A stretch of 64,000 nt of DNA from Tholera decimalis (Eukaryota; Arthropoda; Insecta; Lepidoptera; Noctuidae). Positions within the stretch are counted from its first letter, which is position 1; every line of letters starts with the position of its first letter. The DNA is taken from NCBI GenBank assembly GCA_943138885.2, contig OW964577.2, positions 7,647,263 to 7,711,262 on the forward strand. The letters are read 5' to 3'. Positions 44,946 to 58,177 of this stretch are shown here, in pieces. Under the pieces are notes generated by a model. The model did not search any database, was not told where the DNA came from, and worked only from the letters and a program-made list of their open reading frames with translations. Both the position numbers and the translations under genes were made by a program.

Positions 44946-47629
44946 AATTATATAAATAATTAAAATTCGTTACTTCATTAATCTATTTTTAACATTGTAA
45001 GGCGTTTCTTTTTTAGTGTTTTGGGTTTACCAACCATTTTGGCGTTAAACTTCTATGCGAATAAAATCATGTTGTATTTTTTGCGCGGAGCGTTAGCGTC
45101 TACTCGTGACAGTGGTCAGCGATGCACTGCCGCCCGTCGCCCGCAAGAGCCCCCGATTCATTGCGCACCTAGATTATTCGAATAATAATACACCATGACT
45201 TTACCAAACACAATATGAAGAAAAGCCGTATACTAAAAGATTGGCAATTAAATTATCTTTTAGACTGTGAAAGTTTCATAAAAATACAGCCAATGGTTGT
45301 TGCCTGATCTTCGCTTTTATGCCCGCGTTAGACGTACTTTTAAAAATAAATTACACAATGTTTTACAAAAAAATATTAAAATATTCATATATCAAATTAT
45401 TAAGGAAATAGTCTAGTTTATCATTATTTTTTTTCAAAGCATACCGACTAGCCGTTTAGACGTGATCTTGGATTAAAAATCATCGAAAATCGAATATCTG
45501 CCCCTTAAATGACGAGTGGGTGACAGAGAACAGACATGAAAAGCTCTCAATTTATCTATCCTCTGACCATTAAACTGACATCGAATCTCCTAACGAACTC
45601 TCGCAGTGTAAAATAGCACTGTTAACATTTCAACGAAAACTGAAAGCAATAAAAATCAAAACCAGTGCCGGAATGGTATTCGGTAATTGATAACACAGTT
45701 CACACCTGAGAGTTTGGCACTAAACCCTCGCAAGCTAAAATAAGACGCATACCAAGTAAAATTTCATTATGAGTTCAGTACCCGAATACCCATCCATTGA
45801 GAAGATGATGGCAGAAGGAGTAGGTAATGAGATACGCTACCGTCAACATTAACACATTCCTGGACACAAAGGCTTGACTAATAACAGTATTTAAGCATGT
45901 TTTGATTCGAAATTACAGTCTACCGTTTCATCTGTACTCATATAAAACCTTTACAAATTGGCTGTCTGTCAAACCATCAACCAATTTATGGTTCAAAAAC
46001 ATTGAAGCTTTAATCCTTACATTTATTACTGTGCCATATTGGTTTAACAAGTGATTCGCTGAAAGTACTTCTGGGTTACCCGTCATCGGGTTGCATTTTC
46101 GCGTGCAGCAACACTGAGCGCACCTGCAGCGATGCGCCCGCGCACGCAAGATTCGATTGGCTAATTTTAACCGCACGAAGCGGTTATGTCACAGCAGACA
46201 ATACTTTAGCACTTCATCTAGAGTTAAAATATATCGTAGTTTGGTTTCATACTCCCTTGTAGTCTTGTAAACTTAATGAGGAATATTTTTAGGAAGAAAT
46301 TATGCTCACGTCTTTTGATTAGATTTCTCTCGTTACATTTGTTTTGGTATCAATTACATTGTCAAGGATTGTTCCAGTGTATGCGGTGCGGAAAAACAAA
46401 ATTATATTCATTTGTAATGAGATTTCATTAACTTTCAAACGAATCGATTGTCAATGTATCGTCCGGGAAGCTGCTGTAAATATTTTATTGAGATTTTAAA
46501 TATAATTAGACCGTATCAGAAAGTGCAGACAAATGAATGAGTGTTATCTATAAAGCTATCGTTTGGCAGACGCCAGATGATCCCAGTCATAGTAAATGGG
46601 CACTAACTTCTTATTAAGGACGCCACGGGCTATCAATCCTTGTCTCGACCAGGGCAACACACGTTCTGGTCTGAAACCCTCTACACTAACATAATTATAT
46701 CAACGTCTCTTACGTAATATTTCCCTAACTATTTATGGAAACGTATAATTCGCTTATTTTCATTCTGCTAAGTTAAAATTAAGGTTGATATTTGATCCGG
46801 ACTTGTGCGAAAACTGTGAATGGAAGAGGTTTACAGTTAAAATCAACAGGTAAAAATACGTCATCTTCGTCCTATTTAATGAACAAGATGTTTTGTCCAT
46901 CCAAAGGTTGCCTGTAAGAGACCGCCCTGTGCGAAAAGACCGCCCATTGTACACTAGTTTTGCTTTTTGTACAATAAAATATTAATTATAAATAAAAAAA
47001 TATCTTATATACACATACCTATGACATATCATAATAAGATCCATACATTAACACATGAATGCTATACTTCTGCCACTTTTCACTATCCACAAAACACTTC
47101 TCAGCCACTTTGGCGATCATTAAGCTGTTGATTTCAGTCAAAGTAATCAAAACACTTTGACATATGTTCGAACAAGTCGCGTGTGATTGAAACTACAAAG
47201 AACGAGTACAAACTGAGTATTTGTTATTGAATTATGTACATAGGTGTGTTGGACGCTATCCGACACCCGTTTCATTGTCCTTAGACCACACAACGATTAT
47301 AGAATGTAGGTATTTAAGTAGCTGCTAGTTCCATTTCGACAAAGAAGCGATGATTCACCAAATAACTGTTTCAGAGACGACTATTCACCAGCGGATTTAA
47401 AATTACGAAGCAAAAAATCGCAACGGCAATTTGGGAGCAAAAGTTTGATGTTTATTTTCGGATTGGAAAACACTGTTGGAATAACAAGTCATGTGGCTGG
47501 ATATCCATTATTTTGTTTGCGAACAGGCAATGTTGCGTAAGCACGGTGATATTTCACTTTCGATGTTTCTTTTGGAATATTTTCTGACATCGAACTGTAG
47601 AATCATGACTTTTATCAAGACATTACAGA
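44946..47629. other. No gene seen
   Basis: Mixed AT-rich sequence with GC-rich patches near 45080-45170 and 46090-46190. A 27-codon ORF starts at 45769 (MSSVPEYPSIEKMMAEG) but lacks supporting exons. Confidence 0.4.
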
Positions 47630-47631
47630 TT

Positions 47632-47720
47632 CTAGCTGTGCCCGTCCCTGCACATGGGAATCTTTTTCTACGTAAATCCCAATCCCATGGGAATTCCAAA
47701 ATAAGAAATCTGTTTCCCTT
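47632..47720 (-). mobile_element. Helitron-like 3' end
   Basis: 'tctagctgtgcccgtccctg' then 'aatcccaatcccatgggaat'; degraded right end. Confidence 0.45.
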
Positions 47721-47854
47721 GTAATCGGTACAGCAAGACAAACAGAAAGACAGACTGAGACAATTAAAAAAAAAGTTCGTTTCTGTTTTAATATCGTGTA
47801 AATGTAAATAACCAAAAGCACTTGAGAAAACACAGGTATGTTGAGTCATTCAGG

Positions 47855-48005
47855 GTTGCGGGAATATTCTAACGAGATACCGTGGCCCTGGAACGCAAGG
47901 GCACCTGAAGGAGCAGGGTGGGTTTTTAGTCAGTAGAAGTTTGACACTCCCTCCTCCGCTCCACCCACAGCAGAGGAGGGGAGTCATTTGATGATTTTCC
48001 AACCC
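47855..48005 (+). mobile_element. R1-type LINE 3' tail
   Basis: 'gttgcgggaatattctaacg', 'gaaggagcagggtgggtttt' and 'gtcatttgatgattttcc' in the family order. Confidence 0.65.
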
Positions 48006-48107
48006 AGAATCAAAAAGGTAATTTGGAATCACTTCGATATATTTAAATGTATAAGGATACTTGTACAATTTAAATTCCATGTAAATTTTGGCACGATTTT
48101 CTTGTTT

Positions 48108-48400
48108 TCTTTTTATTGATAATAGGCTCGCGTTTGACCACCATCTCATCTGATGGTAAGTGATGATGTGGTCGAAGATGGAGCACGCTTACCTAAAAGT
48201 AACCTATTCACTCTTGACTTAAAGACCCTAGGTTATAGCTATCGGGAAACACAGACTCCGGCAGGGAATTCCAGTCCTTAGCCGTACGCACAATGAAGGT
48301 ATTCCCAAAACGTTTTTTGCGTATGGGTGGGATGTCCACCATGTAACGATGGCGCATCGCCGTTTGTCTTGTAGTCCGATGATGGAACGGGCTTGACGGA
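48108..48400 (-). mobile_element. jockey/CR1-type LINE 3' end
   Basis: Minus-strand equivalent of 21342-21628; decodes as RWWTSHPYA / VDIPPIRKKRFGNTF and FKSRVNRLL, then the 3' tail ending near 48110. Confidence 0.75.
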
Positions 48401-48751
48401 ATTAGATTGTGTAATTTTCCAAATGGATCTGCACAGCTACGTAAGTAGGTACTGAAATCTATTCGGAGAATCTATTTCAGAGTGCTGCTTTATATTTCAT
48501 CAAATAATAACACTAAACGTATTAAGGCCATCATAAAACAAACCTTTGTTTATCCGCTGTCAAGCTGCACCAACTTATTTTTAAAATCGTAAATGTCAAG
48601 AAGCGGTGCCCGCGCCCACAAGTAGGTCATGTAAGCGGATCTTAAATTCTTAAAGATGCGTGATGTGATGAGAAGAGAATGAACGGAAGGATTGAAAAGG
48701 AAAGGTCCTTTCGTTCAATGTTCTTTTTTTAAATGACTTCCAATATTAAAT

Positions 48752-48961
48752 ACTAGTACTCACGCGGGGCTTCGCTCCCGTGGATTCTATCACGGTAAAA
48801 ACATAACTCTCCTTTTTTGCAGTCGCGTAAAAAGTAGCCTATAACCTTCCTCAAGCTTCAAGCTACTTCCATACCAAATTGCATCCAAATCCACCCAGTA
48901 CTTTCGAAGATTAGCGCGTTCAAGCAAACAAACTTTTCCGCTTTATAATATTAGTATAGAT
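48752..48961 (-). mobile_element. Helitron-like element, second copy of the 43505 type
   Basis: Almost identical to 43505-43742 over 'cgcggggcttcgctcccgtgg' to 'tttataatattagtatagat', lacking the extra aaac repeats. Confidence 0.65.
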
Positions 48962-49074
48962 ATTAAATGTGTGGCACGGAAAGCCCGTTAATCTGACATT
49001 AACAGTCGTTACGAGTAAAATGAACAGAAGATCTCAGAAGTCAGAAAATCTGACTCCAGTCCTATCAAGGGGTC

Positions 49075-49230
49075 CGGGTTTGCGGGAATGCTCTAACGAG
49101 ATACCGTGGCCCGGAACTTAAGGGCAGCTGAAGGAACGGTGTGTGTTTTTAGTCAGTAGAAGTCTGACACTCCCTTCCGCTCCACCCAGAGCGGTAGAAG
49201 TCATTCAATGATTTTCCCACCCGGAAGAAA
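49075..49230 (+). mobile_element. R1-type LINE 3' tail
   Basis: 'gtttgcgggaatgctctaac' to 'gtcattcaatgattttccca'. Confidence 0.65.
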
Positions 49231-50940
49231 AAAGTCCTATCGTTAGCCAGCTACTGAGCTGTTGAAGTCATCTAGGCTCTATCCGATTAGACAGGAAGCC
49301 ATCCCCAACATAAATGGGAAAAGCTAAGCAGTTGATTATCTGTTTGTTATCGAACTCCTCCGAAACGGGTTGACCGATTTTTATGTTTTTTTTTTTTTGA
49401 GTAAACATATTCCTTGCCCTATTTGTAATGCTGCATAGTGTTAAAATAAGTGTTTTCTGTACAATTTAAGCAAATATATTTTTTTTTTTAATGTACCTGA
49501 CGTTGATTAGTAGCGCCATTTTAGAAAACTCTACTGCATAATAACCGTTTTCATCATGATTTAGAAAGAGCGTTGACCTGCTACTAAAGTCCTGGCAATT
49601 TAAAATCTCCTCAACTATTGAACTAGATAACATTCAGGAAAAAACACACGTTCGACCGCAGTAAGGGCCAAAGTTCCGGAGTTGAAGTAGGCAGTACAAT
49701 GACTTCATTGTCAGAAAACAGGCCATCATTTATGACTTCACTAACCACATATTTAGTTGTTATATTTTGCGTAAACAGGATTGTTTCCTCATGGATTCAA
49801 GATACCTGTCCCTCAGCCGCATTCTTTTGGTATTGGATATTTATAATATTGTCGTTTAAATTAAAATTTTTTCAAGACCGATCATTGACAATTCAATACA
49901 GAATTCTGGCCTTAAAATCTTTAGTGGCCATGACTTTCAAAGTCTCACCAGTCTTTCAAATAGGTCACCTATATTTTCCTGAACAACGTAATTAAAAAAT
50001 TTCATAGACATTCTGGGTTACCAGTACTTTTAAGAATCTGTCATCGCTAATATGATTAGTTCCAAGCTGTTCCAAGTGGGTAAGAATATTCGTATTTATG
50101 AGTTTTGGCAGACTGAACGATTTCGAGAGGTTGTTGGGACTTTGTGCGAAGGTGACACAACATGGCAACCCGAACCAAGATTGGCTGATGTTAACATTTC
50201 ATTCTATTTCTATATGCGATGGTCATGTCTGTTTCTAACTCGGTAATAACAAGATGATCATAACAAGATAAATACAAAGACAAAAACAATGAATGTGGAC
50301 AAACATAAACTTTTTATGTAACACCGATTGACAGACGGACTTTTTGCATACATAAAAACCACTACTTAAGGGGCTGTTATTCTTAGTTTGGTCTTCATCA
50401 TAATCATTATGAGCACTTTTAATCAGAAAGATCTGGGGGCACGGCAGTGCCCCGCCAAGTCGAGCAAAAAAGCGGCACGGCCGTACCATTCTTTTCTCGA
50501 GGCAATTCAGGCCATTTTCGATACCCTATAACTTCGTTGTGGATAAAACTAGAAGCCTGAATATTCAGTAACCAAACAGGCATTGTATAAACACGATATA
50601 TTTCGAATTTCATTCAACTTGCACCAGTAGTTTAAGAATTATAACGAGTCAAAGTTCCTTAATTTTGTTAATTTTGTCACTCACTGACTGACCGATTATC
50701 AAAAGTCTAAGGCACTTCTAGCAGACATAGAAGCTTCAAATTTAGAATACAATTAGTGTTTAGTATATGAATCAAGGGAAAACTATAATATTTTTCAATT
50801 TCGTTCCAGTTTTCTAGATACATCAACTGCATAAATAACTTTGTAATCCCATATAAATATATAGGATTACAAAGTTACATTTGCAGTTAATTAATCAGTG
50901 TACCTGTATAATATAATGAAATAATAGATGTAGATGGGTA
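49231..50940. other. No gene seen
   Basis: AT-rich; two ORFs (49699-49995, 50052-50246 plus) have no recognisable domain and no splice or promoter context. Confidence 0.4.
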
Positions 50941-51530
50941 CTTTTTTTTTTCTTGGTGAAAAATATCATCGAATGACTTCTTCCGCTGGGGTGTATCAGA
51001 ATTCTACTGACTAAAAACCCACCCTGTTCCTTCGGAAGCCCTAAAGTTCCGGGGCCGCGGTACCTATCTCGATGGAACTTTCCCGCAAACCCCGACAGGC
51101 AATGGCCCTATGAGGCCCCGTCACTGGTATTAACAGCTTTTTGAGGCGCGCGTGGAACACATCGCGCCGCCGACCCGGGCCTGATCCTTACCGGACGGTG
51201 AGCGACCCCTACTCGCCATCCGCAGGCTCGCGCCTACGGTGGCCCGAAATCGACTCGCGATCCACGACGACCGGGGCGTCTCCCCCGGCGGCTGGGGCGC
51301 GAGGAAGATAATTGCCTCTCCCTCGCACGTTAGGCCTCCTCCTTCACTAGCATGACTGCTTCGCAGCAGGAGGTGACTGCATCCCATTCCCTCTCGCTTC
51401 GCACCATGGTATAAACCAGAGCAGGGCGCGAGAAGTCGCCGCCGCCGATCGCCTCTATAGGATACGACGGTGCTCCACCCATGCAGGGCACACCTCGACC
51501 ATATGCTCCACCGCGTCTTCCAGTGTAGAT
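50941..51530 (-). mobile_element. R1-type LINE 3' end: ORF2 C-terminus plus 3' UTR and A tail
   Basis: Read on the minus strand: EDAVEHMVEVCPAW, a break, then GGGDFSRPALVYTMVRSER and EAVMLVKEEA stop (near 51334). These match the zinc-knuckle end and C-terminus of R1-clade ORF2, like 63718-64000. The 3' UTR then runs to an A run at 50941-50952. This copy shows that the tails elsewhere in the window belong to an R1-like family. Confidence 0.8.
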
Positions 51531-51774
51531 AGGTATCTAGATATAATAATTATGCTCAAAGGTAAACTTGTTAAATGGTCAACGGAATAAAAAAGCAAGA
51601 AGTATTAAGAGTATTGGGGAGTATTAAGTAGAGTAAATTGCCCGAAATTGCATAATTACTTACTTATGGATTAACTTTAACCGAGACGTTTGACGAGTGC
51701 GGCATTAATTATTACTAACTAATGGAAAAGACGTACGTGCGTATTCATATGTGCGTATCAAAGTCTCCGAAAAA

Positions 51775-51990
51775 AACCCATAGAGACAGGGAGTGGGCTT
51801 TGAAAAAAACTTTAGCTGAAGTTCAAGAAGTAGTACCGGAAAATAAAAAAAAGAAGGCTACCTACAAAAATAAGAAAAGCTCATAAGACAGAGAGAGGGC
51901 TTTAAGAAAATTCTTTGTTGGTATACAAGAAGTAGAAGGTACCGGAAAGGAAAAAAGTAGGACTTTCTACAAAAAGCAATGAAATCCCAT
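51775..51990 (+). repeat. Diverged tandem repeat, two units of about 110 bp
   Basis: 'ccatagagacagggagtggg..tcaagaagtagtaccgga' is echoed by 'tcataagacagagagagggc..caagaagtagaaggtaccgga', each followed by '(a)naag.aggctacctacaaaaa'-like sequence. Confidence 0.65.
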
Positions 51991-52267
51991 AAAAAACAAT
52001 ACTTGTCAAAAAACCAAGTCTCGCAACTTAGTTGTTCTACCGTAAAAAGTTGTGAGATCCATGTAATACCAAGTCGGTTATTAATTTATTCAGTCCCTAC
52101 TTAAGGGACCTTCTGTCTAAGTTGTTACGTAATTATCTAACCTAACGACATCTTATAGTGACCATATCAATATTATAATCTTTACCGTTTTAAATAAATA
52201 GATTGACTTGGCAATCGCAATAAACAATTTAATTTATATATGTATTACTTGTGAGATACATTGTGTT

Positions 52268-52415
52268 TTCATGCGCTTTTGCCCGCGACTTCGTTCGCGT
52301 GGGAGGTTTTTCCCGCGTAGTTCACGATCTTCATCTAAATCGTTTCAGCGGTTTAGGCGTGAAAAGGTAAAAAGACAGACAAAGTTACTTTCGCATTTAT
52401 AATATTAGTATGGAT
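52268..52415 (-). mobile_element. Helitron-like element, very short
   Basis: Right end 'tttgcccgcgacttcgttcg', left end 'cgcatttataatattagtat', about 150 bp: both termini with almost no interior. Confidence 0.6.
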
Positions 52416-54003
52416 ATGGAAGTATGGATATGGATATTATATTAGTGATCTTATCTCAGCTTTTGTCTTAAGATTTTTAAGTATTTGATCTCGATATTGT
52501 CAGACCTCAGTAAGATTACCGTCAAGAAATTGCGTGAGGATAAGTGCGAACATATGTGACTCAGCTTCAACAAAATGTAAGGCATTTTACGATGGAAAGT
52601 TAAGCAATTAACACTCAATAAAAACATCTTAAATTCCTGTATTGACATGGAAACTACAGTGAACATACTGATTAACAAGTATTGATGCTTCTAATTTATA
52701 GTTTGTTACATGTATAACTTGATAGACAATTTGTCACGTAGTAGTTTTGTTTACTTTTTTTTAAATGGTTACTTGTGACCATATTTTAATTGACACGTGA
52801 ATCCTAGGTGATTCATTCAATGGTAACGTTGAACTGTGAATCATTAATAGAACAAAGTAATGTTTGACATTAAATATGGAGTATAGAGTAAGCCTTTAGA
52901 TGGCTGGCATGCAAAAATCGTACAGTCTTTACGGTTGGCTAGAAGCCAGGCGAAAATTTGACAACCAGTCATGTTGATGGGTTCTCTAAAAGTTTAGTGA
53001 AGTACGGGATACCCATATAAACTTCAGTGAAGCATAACCAGATGAACAAGAACATTTCAATTCTGAAACAGCTACAAAATAAACCAATGCAAGATAAGAT
53101 TTGAACTGAAATAACTTTCTTCAGAAAACTAAGATATTCTCATTCATCAACTAAAGTGCAACGTTTCCAATATGACAAAATATCAAAACAATAAACAGGA
53201 AACGAATTGACAAATCAACAAAAAAGAACTGAATCACTTGTTCAATATAAATGGATAAAAAACGCCACACGAATCCAATCACGCGCGCAATTTTCACTAC
53301 AGTGCTCGACGATTTGTGACGAGGGAATATTGGCAGAAAAGTGGATGACATTTTGGTTAATGCGTATCGTATCCATTAGAACGGGTTTTTTGCAGAAGAA
53401 ATACTTGATAGTGTTAATACGAAACTATACGATAAGAAAATGTATGTAAAGGAAATGGTGAGTCGTTTATCATCTACGCTAGTTTGTCGAGCGATATTTC
53501 AGCGGCTTTCATGACGTACTATCATCGTGAACAGGAAAATGAGGTAAAGATTAAAGAGAATCAAACATTAATGAGACTGATTGTTACGTTAACCATGACG
53601 TTCATAAATAACATCCGTGCTAACCTTACAAACAAAAGGGATATTGCTAATACATTTGTAATAAGCAAGGTACCTACATACATTGTACCTTAACATATTC
53701 TTCATACTGAGCAAGAAGCAAAAACTAAAATAAATAATCTTTTAATGGAGTTGGATAATTTAACTCATCTACTGCGTAACAATGGATAAGTTTAAATTAT
53801 TACATAACTAATTTACATGTATTTAACACAATGCTTACTGCGACAGTTATATTATCACATTGTTTAAAGAGGGTAAAGCAAACAGTATTGATTATAATGA
53901 ATGTTTGCAGTCCTAATTCAATCACAGTGACCAATCGAGCCAATTGTGAGTCTAAGGCATGAATTGACACGATCATTAACTTGCTGAATTAACTTAGCGT
54001 GGC
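52416..54003. other. No gene seen
   Basis: AT-rich; ORFs at 53207-53449 and 53484-53693 have no recognisable features. Confidence 0.4.
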
Positions 54004-54381
54004 CTAAAAACGTTTCTTGAAACTTTTGGAGCAGAAATTCTTTGATGACTCGATAAAGACGGAACTAAACAGCGGGAGATTAATCATAGACGGCATAGAC
54101 TTCATTTTGTAAGTGAGATGCCCTAAATAGCAACGGCATGCGGCAAGATGTATAGGGAGTATATTGTCAAAGATAAGACCTGGATTTGAGTGATTCAGCA
54201 GTATGGTGATTGGTAAAACCAGTCTTTGTTTAGCAGTGAGACCCAAATAAGATAGTAGACGAAGTTGATAAAACTGCCATACAAAACCCAAGTAAAACCT
54301 ATATAGAATCTCCAACCAATTTGAACTTATTTTTAATGCAAGTGCGATACATTCAGTCGGATTCAATAATCTATTTTGCAC
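54004..54381 (-). pseudogene. Possible CR1-type LINE ORF remnant
   Basis: The 125-codon frame contains FYQLRLLSYLGLTAKQRLVL and later HLAACRCYLGHL. The 'LhqLR..S..LT.k.RL.L' order is reminiscent of the thumb region downstream of the CR1/jockey reverse-transcriptase core. There is no catalytic motif and the match is weak. It is the longest frame of its area, but there is no splice or promoter support for a host gene. Confidence 0.35.
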
Positions 54382-55576
54382 CTGTGAAAATATTTGGTTT
54401 CAACTGAAACCAGGATTACATCTAGCGTTCAATGCTTCTATTTGTTTTTATTTTACTTGGATTTGCTAGACTCAATTTTACCTGGAAATCTATACGGGAT
54501 GTTTAGGAAATGCCTAGTCATCTTATAGTGTATAATATCAATCAACAAGATGATGTTTCTTATTTCTGATACAGTGAAAAACAAACACGCAATTTGGAAA
54601 CTAAGAAGGTAAACGGATGTACCTAGTAAAAATTACACTTACAATTAAATTACAACAATTCGAACTACTGTATGAGACCTATAAATTCTTGGGAGGCTAA
54701 GTTTAAAACGGACCATTTTCATGGTAGTTTTGTTATTTCGTTGTTTGTCTATATCTATATATCTGGAAACACTGGACAGAATATTCTTTCTGCTAAAAAG
54801 ATTACTTTATATTATCCCAAACACGCAGTTTCTTCAGAATAGGCCACAAGAGGAAAGCCGATATAGTTAATGATCACGAAAAGTTAAATAACGTAATTGA
54901 TATCTGGTCAATGACTTTTATCCAACTTATGTCCACAAAAAGTATCTTCCACTGCGGTGTTAAAATATGTTCTACACTCTCTAAAACCTTGTTGCAGGCG
55001 TTGTAGGTAATAATTGAAGTTAAGTACGAGTAGTTATGCGTATGGGGCATTGTAACGAGAAATGCTTGGAAGTTGACGTCACCCTGACCTTATTTTTACT
55101 TTTCATTTGCGTACTAAAGAACTCGAACGCTTTTGTTTCCCAGAGATTAACTGTCATTCAGAGAAGGCGAAATTTATAGATTGTTCGTTTGTGAGAGCTG
55201 ATCTCCGGATGTCCTGAGCTGGATGTAAGCTGGATTTGGGAGGAGCCCTTGGCTAAATATTAATGGCCGAACGATTCAATCTTTAAGATCATACGGTCCG
55301 TAGATGAGTGACTATCTTAATTATTTATATCGAGATCTTTCTGTGCCTCGGAATGAACGTTGGGATGTTGGTCCCGGTGACCACCTGTAACTACTACGAA
55401 AATTTGACAACGGTCTTGAAAAGGGCTATTGTGTTATCAAGCTAATGGGTTGTGGAGGTCAGATAGGCAGTCACTGCATGTAAGACAATAGGACTCAGCT
55501 GCATACGGTAAGACTAGAAGCCGATCCTGATATTATTGAGAAATGGCTAAACAGATGATAATGAGAATAGGATAGG
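54382..55576. other. No gene seen
   Basis: Contains a 'cagataggcagtcactgcat' repeat piece at 55420-55525. Otherwise plain. Confidence 0.4.
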
Positions 55577-56013
55577 AGGCCGTTCAAGTATTACGTAAGC
55601 ACATTTTTACAATTATTAACCCACCCCTCCCCCTCGTCAGCAAAAGTAAGCAAAGCTTTAACCCCCCGCCCCCCATGCTTACGTAAACATTGGTACAATT
55701 GATTGATTCATGAGCAGCAGTTATAAATCTAGAAATAAGGAATAGCTTTGGAATATAAGTCTGTAACGCACATAATATTCATTTAAATAAACTTTACTGA
55801 CACGGAATTCAAAAATTCATTATTTGTAGGAATCCCCGAAAATGCATTACGTTTTGAAGAATAGACAATGTGTGTTGCTAATGTGTAAAAAATTAAATAA
55901 TTACTGCTGACGTAATCACCATCTAGATCCCCCCACCCCCCATGTCATCAAAAATAAGCAAAACAAAGACCCCCACGCCCCCTATAGTGCTTACGTAATA
56001 CTTGAACGGTCCC
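55577..56013. mobile_element. About 437-bp MITE with 'ccgttcaagtattacgtaagca' termini
   Basis: The left end 'ggccgttcaagtattacgta' and right end (inverse, 'gaccgttcaagtattacgta') match for about 23 bp. The interior has C-rich runs next to each end ('cccacccctccccctcgt' and 'ccccccaccccccatg') that are direct relatives. No coding. Superfamily uncertain. Confidence 0.75.
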
Positions 56014-58170
56014 TAGGCTACAGATGGAAAATAATTAGTACCTACTTCAATATAATAGTCCAGTGACCTTTTGCTTTTTAATGTTAGGTATTAATGTTGG
56101 ACATTAATCCTAAACCAAACTTCTATGTAACTCTTCTTTAAAAGTATCATTTGTCAGTTCTTTACTCTCTAATTAGTTCTCTCGTATTTATTAGCTAACT
56201 ATCGTTATATCCCTCTCAACTCATTAATCATAATAATTACACTATGAGTTAAAACGTAAATCTAAATGATCGTAGCATCACATTTACTGCAATCACTTTC
56301 CCATATTCTTTTAAAAACATCTCAACATCTAGAGTGTATGAGGTATGTCTAATTCGTCACTATCAAGAATCTTGGATGGAAAGTTCTTTTCGCGATTAAC
56401 AAAACGCTTGTCGGAAGCCTCATAAATCAAATTATATGTTTCAGTTACAGACACTTTTGAAGTGACATGAATGATTTGAAATGATTCTTTTTTCATTTTG
56501 TTAGGGTGCTAAGTAGCAGTAACATCATGTGATGTAAACAAGACATTTTCCTGTAATACGGTTCATCAGTCTCACAGAGTTGTTTGCGAATTAATATATC
56601 ATTTGTTCATTGATTTCTGTAACTTTTGTTTATGATTTTGTAGCAAAACGCGGAAGAAAGTCAAGTCTATATTTTCGACTGATGACTATCCTCGTCAATT
56701 TATAGCGTTATTAAGATGTGATATATCACTCTTAAACTGTGGTCCGCTAAACCCTAGATCATATTCTGCAAGAATAGGTGTGTATCCGCCGTTTCATCCG
56801 TAGATCATTTTATAATTATAAACAAAAGCTACCAAAAATGTCATAATCACCACAGAACAGATAAAAGAGGTTAGAAAGGAAATAGTTCCTGATTTGTATG
56901 AGAACGCGTGTCGCCGCTTGTCTCCCCACTCTTTAGCTCTACTACAAGCAAGAGGCCCGTTACGTATACGAATTACGCACACAAATAAATTACATACACT
57001 TAAATCGAGAGCTTGCTACTGATTGTAACTCACTATTGATAAACATGCGCCGTGCATCACGGCCAATCAGGGCAAAGGACAAAACGTCAATGGTTGAAGT
57101 GTGGCGCATGTAGTACATTGTAAGCGGACTTGGTCATTGCGTTGATTAAGCGAGTACACAACGGGCAATGTATACTTTTTGGAACTTGTTGCAATAATGT
57201 TGTTAATGTTCGGAATTTCATAGTGATCAGAATATTTTTATGTTTTTTACAAATACCATTGTAATTAAATGTTATTTTCGACTTACCGATGGATAGATAT
57301 ACCTCCACGCTCTATACTTGCGGTCAGATTTTTTGTTTTACAGGTTATAATTGCACAACACGGCATTTTAAAGCAGAGCTCAGTCAGCTCTGTGTTCCGA
57401 AATAATCCGAAGCGCACTAAACGCGGTGAATGAATTAATCGGTAGCGCTATGATTGTCGTATCATAAATGTGGCGCGCTCGCCACGCCCATATTACCATT
57501 CCAACCTTATTCATCTATTCCGTGGAAATCACCATGCTTAGTTGGCAGGGCGAACGTTTGCGCACGTTCGCTCACAAAAATAAACAAATATTAAAATGGA
57601 ATAAGATCTGAGACTACAAATGCGTAGTAACGACCATCCGAATACAGTACAATACAGTAGCTAAAAACAAGGAATCATGTGCAAACATTATGTGTTTATA
57701 ACAACGAAAGCAAATTACGTTACGTTAAATGTATTTATTGTATTTGGGACAGTAAAATACTTATACTACACCTGCTTGGAAAGTACCTTGATACTTTATC
57801 AAATTTACGGTAGAAAGTACGTCATTGCATATCGAACAAATATGCGGGGAGAAAACGCATATGAGCGGGACAGAAAAGTGTATGAAAATCCATTTCTTAC
57901 GTGGTTTTTCTTTTTTAATTTTGGGTAAGACTATGCGCCGGTAACCTAAATATCAAAAGCCAAAAAGTTTTTACAGTGAGTTTTTATCTCCAAGTTCGCA
58001 AAATGACACTGGCCACTAGCTGTGTGTTGGATGGTGTCGGGCTGGCAGTGCGACCCTGCGGCGGCAGGATAAACAATTTGAAAAAGAACATGTGAAAATT
58101 GCAGACGCCATTGGCGCCATTTTCAATTTGTGTGTTGTTTGAGGATTCAGTTTTCGTAGAAAGTAAAATA
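56014..58170. other. No gene seen
   Basis: Two plausible-looking ORFs (57087-57308 minus, 57677-57928 plus) show no known domain. A GC-richer stretch at 57380-57560 has no promoter motif I can identify. Confidence 0.4.
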
Positions 58171-58177
58171 AAACTAT

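Noticed and set aside
44653..44963. Two plus-strand ORFs
   Set aside because: Antisense to a tRNA-headed SINE.
45769..45852. 27-codon ORF starting MSSVPEYPSIEKMMAEG with a donor-like GTAATG inside
   Set aside because: Could be a first coding exon, but no matching downstream exon or promoter was found.
51130..51387. 85-codon GC-rich minus-strand ORF
   Set aside because: Wrong frame of the R1-like ORF end and 3' UTR at 50941-51530.
54004..54381. 125-codon ORF as a host gene
   Set aside because: Only weak LINE-like pattern, no splice sites or promoter; listed instead as a possible LINE remnant.
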